DNA from: Bartonella apihabitans
GTDB lineage: Bacteria; Pseudomonadota; Alphaproteobacteria; Rhizobiales; Rhizobiaceae
DNA: 64,000 nucleotides
Assembly (NCBI RefSeq): GCF_030758755.1
Contig: NZ_CP132387.1
Span: 124,001 to 188,000, forward strand
Direction: 5' to 3'
The notes below the pieces were generated by a model. The model did not search any database, was not told where the DNA came from, and was given only the letters and a program-made list of their open reading frames with translations. This document shows, one piece after another, positions 58,242 to 64,000 of this stretch (positions are counted from its first letter, which is position 1; every line of letters starts with the position of its first letter). Made by a program: the position numbers and the translations under genes.

Positions 58242-59105
58242 ATGCAAAATCTGGATCCCGATCTGCTAACGACTTTTATAACAATTTTGGAAACCGGAAG
58301 TTTTTTGAAAGCCTCCGAACGTCTTTATCGTTCCCAGTCGGCACTGACTGAACAAATGCAAAAACTTGAACTTGTTTGTGGGTGTCAATTGCTGGAAAGA
58401 GGGAAAAAAGGAACACGTCCGACAATTGATGGCGAGAAGTTGCAAAAACATGCGCTCGCCATTTTGAAACTTAACCGTTTGGCGCTTGCCGATATGCATA
58501 ATGTCGCCGAAACCGAAAATATCTCGATTTCTATTACAGATTACCTCACGCCTGAAAAAGTTGCACAGGCTTTGGAGATGTTGACAGCTGATCGTCCGAA
58601 CATCGAATTGAGCCTTACATTTAAAAGCGGGTCAAATACGCTTGTCCACGACAACAATCTTGGCGGCTTCGATATAATAATCCTGACGCATCTTATCGGA
58701 ACGCCGTTACCGGCCTATCCGGACAGGGTCGTTATAAAACGTGAGCCGTTATATTGGGCAGGTGCTGCAAAGAAGAGGTTTTCAACCGGTGGAGTATTGC
58801 CGCTGATCGGTATGAAAAAAGGCTGTATGATACAAAAGGCAGCCCTTCAACTTCTCTCGGACAGTTCGGTTTCCTATGGATTAACACATACGGCCGCGAA
58901 TGTTGCCAGTTTACAATTGGCGGTCAAAGCGGGCTTGGGCATCGGCTGTCTCAACAAAAATTCAATGGATGATAGCCTGAAAGATTATACGCATTTATAT
59001 AATCTCCCAAGTCTACCGGATGTTGAATATCTGCTTTTATATAAGCCGGAAAAATCGGATATTGCAGACGTTTTACGGCAATCGCTTGATGCAGCTTTAA
59101 TCTAG
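58242..59105 (+). CDS. LysR family transcriptional regulator
   Basis: The start is placed at ATG 58242 (MQNLDPDLLTTF) after AAAGGCGA; the frame is open upstream to 58158 but that part is not LysR-like. The winged helix reads LETGSFLKASERLYRSQSALTEQMQKLE with LLERGKKGTRPTIDGEKL. The substrate domain is of normal length (287 residues in all). It is divergent from the MFS gene and likely regulates it. Confidence 0.88.
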   Translation: MQNLDPDLLTTFITILETGSFLKASERLYRSQSALTEQMQKLELVCGCQLLERGKKGTRPTIDGEKLQKHALAILKLNRLALADMHNVAETENISISITDYLTPEKVAQALEMLTADRPNIELSLTFKSGSNTLVHDNNLGGFDIIILTHLIGTPLPAYPDRVVIKREPLYWAGAAKKRFSTGGVLPLIGMKKGCMIQKAALQLLSDSSVSYGLTHTAANVASLQLAVKAGLGIGCLNKNSMDDSLKDYTHLYNLPSLPDVEYLLLYKPEKSDIADVLRQSLDAALI

Positions 59106-59313
59106 AAAATGGGGGGGCATCAAAGCTGTTCAATGGGTTCTATTCTTCAGAAGATCATATGCCGTTTCAACGGAATGTCTTTGACGCAAAATTGTGTAAT
59201 GAAATGCCAGAGGCGCAACATATGTTTTTTTATTCTAAATTGCCAATTTTCGGAGCGTTTGCCTAAGGCAAAATCGGATTGTTATTTTTGAATAAAATAG
59301 TGGTTCAGGACTT

Positions 59314-59355
59314 TTTAAAAAAGGAAAGCATGTTCTATTTATCAACATACTTTCC
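59314..59355 (-). terminator. Intrinsic terminator of the MFS gene at 59.4-60.7 kb
   Basis: Read on the minus strand, GGAAAGTATGTT pairs with AACATGCTTTCC (one G-U pair; 59323-59355) and is followed by TTTTTT at 59317-59322. A typical factor-independent terminator 20 bases after the stop codon. Confidence 0.7.
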
Positions 59356-59374
59356 CTGAACGTAATTAGTGAAC

Positions 59375-60702
59375 TCAATTAAGGACGCCGGCGTCGTTCA
59401 AATTGAGGTGCTTTGTTTCTGTTGCCAAGAAATACGAGACGACCAGACCAAAAAAAGTAACAGCCGCAGCAGCATACATTGTGTCTGAAATTCCGAACTT
59501 ATCAAGCGATAATGGGACAAGATATGTGCCGATTGCTGCGCCAATACGTGACAACGATGTGCCGATACCGACCGCCGTTGCGCGAATTTCTGTCGGGAAA
59601 ATCTCGTTCGGGTAAACCAGTTGCAGAACTTGCGCACCTCCGATGAATACCGCATAAGCGCCAAAAAGAATGAGGATGACGATTTCCGAACTGTTATAGA
59701 ACATACCCAATAAAAACAGTGCAATGCCTGATAACAGAAAGCTATACATCAACATCGGGCGGCGCCCATGACATTGATGAGCTGGGTTGCAATAATACAT
59801 CCCACCACAAATAGAAATGTAATCGCGATAGATCCGAACGACGCCCATTCACCCCGCAAATTCAAAGCGAGCAAGACTTTGGGAGCAAAGGCATAAACGG
59901 CAAAAACGGGAATGACAGAACATGTCCAGAATGTGGAAACAAAGAACATTCGTTTTCCGTAACCTGAATGAAGCAAATCAAGAAACGAGACTTTTTGTTC
60001 GGCCGGTTGTTCAGGTAAATGATCGAGTGAATATTCCTCGCCATAGACATTTTTGATGACTTTTTCAGCTTCGTCAATTTTACCCTGGGCAATCAGCCAA
60101 CGGGGAGATTCAGGGGTGCCGAGGCGAATCAGAAATAATAACAGTCCGATAATTGCGGTACTTGCCAGAATATAACGCCAGGCATCTTCTCCTCCCGCGC
60201 GCAAGATCATATCGCCGACGAGGTAAGCAACCGCAGCACCTGCAAACCACATGATTGTGAGCGTTGCGAGCAACGGGCCGCGGGCTTTTTTGGGTAAAAA
60301 TTCGACGAGCAAAGCTGTCGCCACAGGATATTCGATGCCAACAGCTACTCCGATGAAAAACCGGTAAATGAATAAAGCATAACCTGACTGAACCCAGAAT
60401 TGTCCGAGCGAGCAAATGATGAATAAAGTCGGACCGATGAAATAAGGTTTTTGCCGACCGAATTTTCCGGTTATCCACCCGCCGACAAAACCACCGAAAA
60501 AAATGCCGATTAACGCTGAAGCGGCAACCATGCCTTGCCAGAAATTTGTCAGGTGTAATGCCGAAGTTATCTGTAACATTCCAACCCCGATAATGGACAG
60601 GACATAACCGTCGACGAATGAGCCACCACCGGAGCGAACACTTAAAAGACGATGAAAATTATTCAATTTTATATCTTCGACAGATTGCACTATAGTGCTC
60701 AT
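59375..60702 (-). pseudogene. MFS transporter, sugar-porter type, one frameshift
   Basis: About 442 residues if repaired. The first frame (from ATG 60702) encodes the N-terminal half and more: GWITGKFGRQKPYFIG, YRFFIGVAVGIEYPVATAL, RLGTPESPRWLIAQGKI, ending IATQLINVMG. The rest (RRPMLMYSFLLSG, YPNEIFPTEIRATAVGIGTSLSRIG, to ATETKHLNL) is in another frame. One extra G in ATGGG at about 59765-59767 restores NVMGRRPMLM, the standard loop of the family. Family members carry sugars, inositol or organic acids. The cluster with GntR-DHDPS-ALDH suggests its substrate feeds that pathway. Confidence 0.82.
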
Positions 60703-61495
60703 AAAATACCTCCCACTTTATAATCCCATTCTATGAAAGTCATTCGACCGGCATCATCTCCTGTGATGCGGCCGAAGGATTATCCTGATCGCTTCTTGCT
60801 TGAACGTCGGACGCAAAATAAAATTTTCGCGGTCATCAATGCTTCAATAATAGTCATAACCAACGTCAAAAACCGTCGTTGAACCTGATATTCAATTGCT
60901 GAACGGTTAACTCCAAACGTTGAAAACAATTGTTTTGAATGACAGGCTAAACCGGAAACACTGATATTCTTGTGCTGTCCATTTCTCTTCGCACCGAAAT
61001 ATCCAAAAGCAATAACAAAACCGGTGTAATGGCTGAAACACTGCCGGATATTGGCGCGATCATCCTTAGATGTTCTATGAACACTATGAACTGATCGCTC
61101 TGTGAACCGGATAAAATCGGTAACTGATAAAAACGCCGCAAACTTTTGGCTTATTGCCTCCAGACGTGCTTTAACCGGTTTTGTCAAAAAAAACGGAATG
61201 ATTGTAAAGAACGAACTGAAACCCTTCAAAACATCGGTTAACGCTATTTTTGAAACATATGAAACAGGCAAGAGCATAGCGCACCTTTCATAAAACCTAA
61301 GTAAAACCTGAAAAGAGCGCGCATTTATCCTTTACGCTTCAAGCATAGCTGTAAAGCGCCTCCTCCATCCTTATTTTTTTATAATACATAATAAATAATA
61401 AAAATATACAATTATTATTGACCTTGTAAAAAAAAGTCGTAAATTGAAACGGTATTTGGTATCGCTTCTCTTATTGTTATTTCAGGAGAGGCAAT
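60703..61495. other. Intergenic region between MFS and GntR genes
   Basis: About 790 bases. A 165-codon open frame on the minus strand (60780-61277) has unusual composition and no recognisable domain, so it is not called. The last 120 bases before the GntR gene are AT-rich and should carry its promoter. Confidence 0.4.
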
Positions 61496-62176
61496 ATGAG
61501 GAACGGGAAAAGCGTTCTCTACGAAGACCTTAAGCGTCAAATACTGATTATGGAGCTTGATCCGGATGAGTATTTGGATGAAGTGCGGTTAAGCAAGGCC
61601 TACGGTCTTTCGAGAACGCCCGTAAGGGAGGTGTTGCAACGTTTGGCTGGCGAAGGCTATGTCGATTTGCGGGAGAATAAAGGCGCACGTGTTTCTTCAA
61701 TGAATCATTCGACAATGAGAAATTTTTTTCTTGTCGCTCCGATGATTTACGCGGCAATCGGGCGTCTGGCCGTCAATAATTATAAACAGAAACAACTTGT
61801 CGAGCTTGAAAGGGTGCAGGAGGATTTCCGGAAGGCCAATGAAGAAGGTAATGCTGTTGTTATGACAGTCAGCAATAACCGCTTTCATGAAATTATCGGA
61901 GAAATGTCGGGAAATGTTTATTTGCAGGCAAGTCTGGGACGCCTTCTTATAGATCATAGTCGTATTGGCAGTATTTTCTATAACCAGAATAGTGGCGACA
62001 TGAAAGCCAGAATGGATAAAGCGGTCGCCCACCATGACGGATTTATTGCTGCAATAAAAGAAAGAGATCAGGAAGCCTTTGCGGATCTGGTGTCACAACA
62101 TTGGACTTTGTCGCGCGAGAGGATGGAAATGTTTGTTATTCCCGAGTCACTGACACCTGATAATTTCGATATTTAA
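61496..62176 (+). CDS. GntR family (FadR-type) transcriptional regulator
   Basis: A 226-residue regulator starting behind a strong CAGGAGAGG. The winged helix shows IMELDPDEYLDEVRLSKAYGLSRTPVREVLQRLAGEG and LRENKGARV; the C-terminal FCD-type domain has NNRFHEIIGEMSGN, with metal-ligand-like residues. It stands directly upstream of a DHDPS-family gene and an aldehyde dehydrogenase and is probably their local regulator. Confidence 0.88.
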   Translation: MRNGKSVLYEDLKRQILIMELDPDEYLDEVRLSKAYGLSRTPVREVLQRLAGEGYVDLRENKGARVSSMNHSTMRNFFLVAPMIYAAIGRLAVNNYKQKQLVELERVQEDFRKANEEGNAVVMTVSNNRFHEIIGEMSGNVYLQASLGRLLIDHSRIGSIFYNQNSGDMKARMDKAVAHHDGFIAAIKERDQEAFADLVSQHWTLSRERMEMFVIPESLTPDNFDI

Positions 62177-62288
62177 GACAGCTACTTAAGTCTGCTCGTC
62201 AATTAAAATACGATTTCTATTGTTTGATGTTTTTTGGCACACGCCAAAGGCAGCGCTCTACTATTACGTAAAATTTCGGAGGAAAAAT

Positions 62289-63194
62289 ATGCAATTCAAG
62301 GGGATTTATACACCTGTCGTCACACCCTACAAGCAAGATTATACCATTGACAAGAAAGCTTATGCAGAGGTGTTGGAGTCATTGATCGATGCCAAGGTTC
62401 ACGGCATTATTGTTGCCGGTTCAACCGGTGAATATTACGCACAAACCCAACAGGAACGGTTGGACCTTGCGGAATATGCCAAAAAGGTCATAGCTGGCCG
62501 ATTACCTCTCATTATCGGTACAGGTGCAATCCGTACAGAAGATTCTGTGATTTACGCAAAACATGCGAGAGAAATCGGGGCTGACGCAATTCTGGTGACC
62601 ACGCCCCCTTATGCTGTCCCCACAGAAGAAGAAAATGCCCGCCATGCGCTCGCCATTGATAAAGCGGCCAATTTACCGATCATGCTTTATAATTATCCGG
62701 GTCGTATGTCTATGTCGATGGGAGAAACCTATCTCGATATTGTCAGTCAATCGAAGAATGTCGTGGCGATAAAGGAAAGCTCCGGTGACATTAATCGCGT
62801 CCATTTATTTGTATCGAAATATCCGAATATAAAGCTCGCATGCGGTTGGGATGACCAGGCTCTCGAATTTTTTGCGTGGGGTGCACCAGCCTGGGTTTGT
62901 GCCGGATCGAACTTTATTCCCGCCGAACATATTGCGCTTTATGAAACTTGTATTCTTGAGAATGATTTCGCCAAAGGGAGCAAAATCATGCTGGAAATGC
63001 TGCCTTTGATGAATTTTCTTGATGAAGGAAAGTTTGTGCAATCAATCAAATATGGTTGTGAGTTGCGTGGGCTGAATGTTGGCCCCGTTCGCGCACCTTT
63101 GCAAGAGCTTAGTGAAAAAGAAAAAGAACGCCTCTCGCAGATTATTGAAACTCTCAAAACAAATGTAGCAGCAATACAAAAAGGTGTTAAATGA
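62289..63194 (+). CDS. Dihydrodipicolinate-synthase/N-acetylneuraminate-lyase family protein
   Basis: A 301-residue aldolase-fold enzyme. The start is ATG 62289 (MQFKGIYTPVVTPY) behind CGGAGGAAA; the frame upstream to 62220 is not part of the family. Active-site elements: GSTGEYYAQT (TGE carbonyl site), YNYPGR (Tyr) and the Schiff-base lysine in AIKESSGD. Coupled by ATGA overlap to an aldehyde dehydrogenase, it is probably a catabolic lyase or dehydratase/deaminase giving a semialdehyde rather than the lysine-pathway DapA. Confidence 0.87.
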   Translation: MQFKGIYTPVVTPYKQDYTIDKKAYAEVLESLIDAKVHGIIVAGSTGEYYAQTQQERLDLAEYAKKVIAGRLPLIIGTGAIRTEDSVIYAKHAREIGADAILVTTPPYAVPTEEENARHALAIDKAANLPIMLYNYPGRMSMSMGETYLDIVSQSKNVVAIKESSGDINRVHLFVSKYPNIKLACGWDDQALEFFAWGAPAWVCAGSNFIPAEHIALYETCILENDFAKGSKIMLEMLPLMNFLDEGKFVQSIKYGCELRGLNVGPVRAPLQELSEKEKERLSQIIETLKTNVAAIQKGVK

Positions 63195-64000
63195 CCGAGC
63201 TTAAAACCACCCAATATTATCACGAGCTTGCCGACAAATTAAAATTTCCGACCAATGCTTTTATTGACGGTGCTTTTGTAAACTCGGTTGCAGGTGATAG
63301 ATTTGTGACCCGTAATCCGGCAACAGGCAAAGAACTGGCAACGATTGCCAATTGTCATAGCGAGGATGTCGACATTGCAGTCAAAGCAGCACGAAGATCT
63401 TTCGACGAAGGTGTGTGGAGGAAACGCACGCCATTGGAACGCAAGCTGGTCCTTCTGAAATTTGCCGATCTTCTCGAAAAGCACAGCGAAGAATTGGCGG
63501 TGCTGGAAAGCCTTGATAGCGGCAAGCCGGTTGGCGAATGTATGAATGGCGATGTTCCCGATACGATCTATACAATTCGTTGGCATGCCGAGCTGATCGA
63601 CAAAATTTACGATAATACTGCCCCCACAGGGTCAGAACGCATAGCCATGGTGGTTCGCCAACCTATCGGTGTTGTCGGGCTGGTCTTGCCGTGGAATTTT
63701 CCGCTTTTGATGGCAGCGTGGAAAATAGGTCCGGCTTTGGCTGCGGGCTGTTCAATCGTTTTGAAGCCTGCACAGGAAACAACCCTCTCGACGTTAAGAC
63801 TTGCCGAAATTGCCTATGAAGCGGGCATTCCTGCCGGTGTTCTCAATATTGTGCCGGGATCAGGTAGCGACGCCGGTGAACCGATAGGGCGGCATATGGA
63901 TGTCGATATGGTCAGTTTTACCGGTTCAACCGCAACAGGACGGCGCTTTTTGCATTATTCGGCAGAATCCAATCTCAAACGGATCGTGCTTGAATGTGGT
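63191..64000 (+). CDS. Aldehyde dehydrogenase (PuuC-like), cut by window end
   Basis: The frame is open from ATG 63191 to the window edge (270 codons). Family elements: FIDGAFVNS, TRNPATGKELA, VLPWNFPLLMAAWKIGPALAAG, VLKPAQETTLSTLRLAE, the NAD-binding FTGSTATGR and the start of the catalytic Glu motif LECG. The catalytic Cys lies beyond the window. It oxidises an aldehyde made by, or linked to, the DHDPS-family enzyme whose stop it overlaps; alpha-ketoglutarate semialdehyde or a gamma-amino aldehyde are candidates. Confidence 0.9.
   Translation, partial: MTELKTTQYYHELADKLKFPTNAFIDGAFVNSVAGDRFVTRNPATGKELATIANCHSEDVDIAVKAARRSFDEGVWRKRTPLERKLVLLKFADLLEKHSEELAVLESLDSGKPVGECMNGDVPDTIYTIRWHAELIDKIYDNTAPTGSERIAMVVRQPIGVVGLVLPWNFPLLMAAWKIGPALAAGCSIVLKPAQETTLSTLRLAEIAYEAGIPAGVLNIVPGSGSDAGEPIGRHMDVDMVSFTGSTATGRRFLHYSAESNLKRIVLECG

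Noticed and set aside
60780-61277. 165-codon minus-strand open frame
   Set aside because: No domain, no ribosome site, composition unlike neighbouring genes.
1-64000. CRISPR array, prophage or replication origin
   Set aside because: No regularly spaced repeats, phage structural genes or dnaA-box clusters were seen.

Overview
The window looks like the chromosome of an alphaproteobacterium of the order Hyphomicrobiales, probably close to Bartonellaceae/Brucellaceae. The pointers are a dusB-ntrB-ntrC block, a Brucella PrpA-like hydroxyproline epimerase, a beta-class GST, several GntR/LysR-controlled catabolic clusters and a moderate-to-low GC content. This placement is inferred from gene content; no ribosomal RNA is present.

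Layout. 1-3.7 kb: minus-strand operon of a NitT/TauT-type ABC importer ending in nnrS, downstream of a TonB-dependent receptor (3.8-6.1 kb). 6.6-8.4 kb: TetR repressor divergent from an SDR epimerase/reductase, with two palindromic operators between them. 8.44-8.85 kb: decayed copy of the 5' end and promoter of the 3.8-6.1 kb receptor. 9.1-16.3 kb: synthase-dependent exopolysaccharide-like locus (secreted TIM-barrel protein, TPR plus outer-membrane barrel, HEAT scaffold, GT2 synthase). 16.4-26.2 kb: hydroxyproline region, with 4-hydroxyproline epimerase, D-amino-acid oxidase, pyrroline-hydroxycarboxylate deaminase and GntR, then an amino-acid ABC importer carrying an aconitase-X type cis-3-hydroxyproline dehydratase. 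26.7-32.3 kb: a monooxygenase-fold protein and a RhtX/TonB receptor/AraC siderophore-uptake set. 33-45.1 kb: AT-richer segment with an IS6-family remnant at its left end and tRNA-Ser(UGA) at its right. It has intact ABC importer, FAH-family, aminotransferase and Fe-alcohol dehydrogenase genes, plus three decayed genes (aldehyde dehydrogenase, MFS, DHDPS-family). 45.7-50.8 kb: tRNA-Ser, ntrC-ntrB-dusB, GST, second tRNA-Ser. 51-55.3 kb: large autotransporter between two inverted IS6 remnants. 55.3-56.8 kb: disrupted ApeA-type HEPN gene. 56.9-64 kb: two MFS transporters with LysR, and a GntR-DHDPS-aldehyde dehydrogenase operon cut by the window end.

Two themes stand out. First, several clusters probably converge on alpha-ketoglutarate semialdehyde (hydroxyproline and 2-keto-3-deoxy-sugar-acid routes), so the organism looks like a scavenger of collagen/plant-wall derived nutrients and iron. 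Second, single-base frameshifts interrupt seven otherwise well-preserved genes, six of them as one missing base. These are either recent pseudogenes or homopolymer sequencing errors, and this should be settled before any loss of function is claimed. The 41-45 kb genes are different: multiple stops and shifts make them true pseudogenes.
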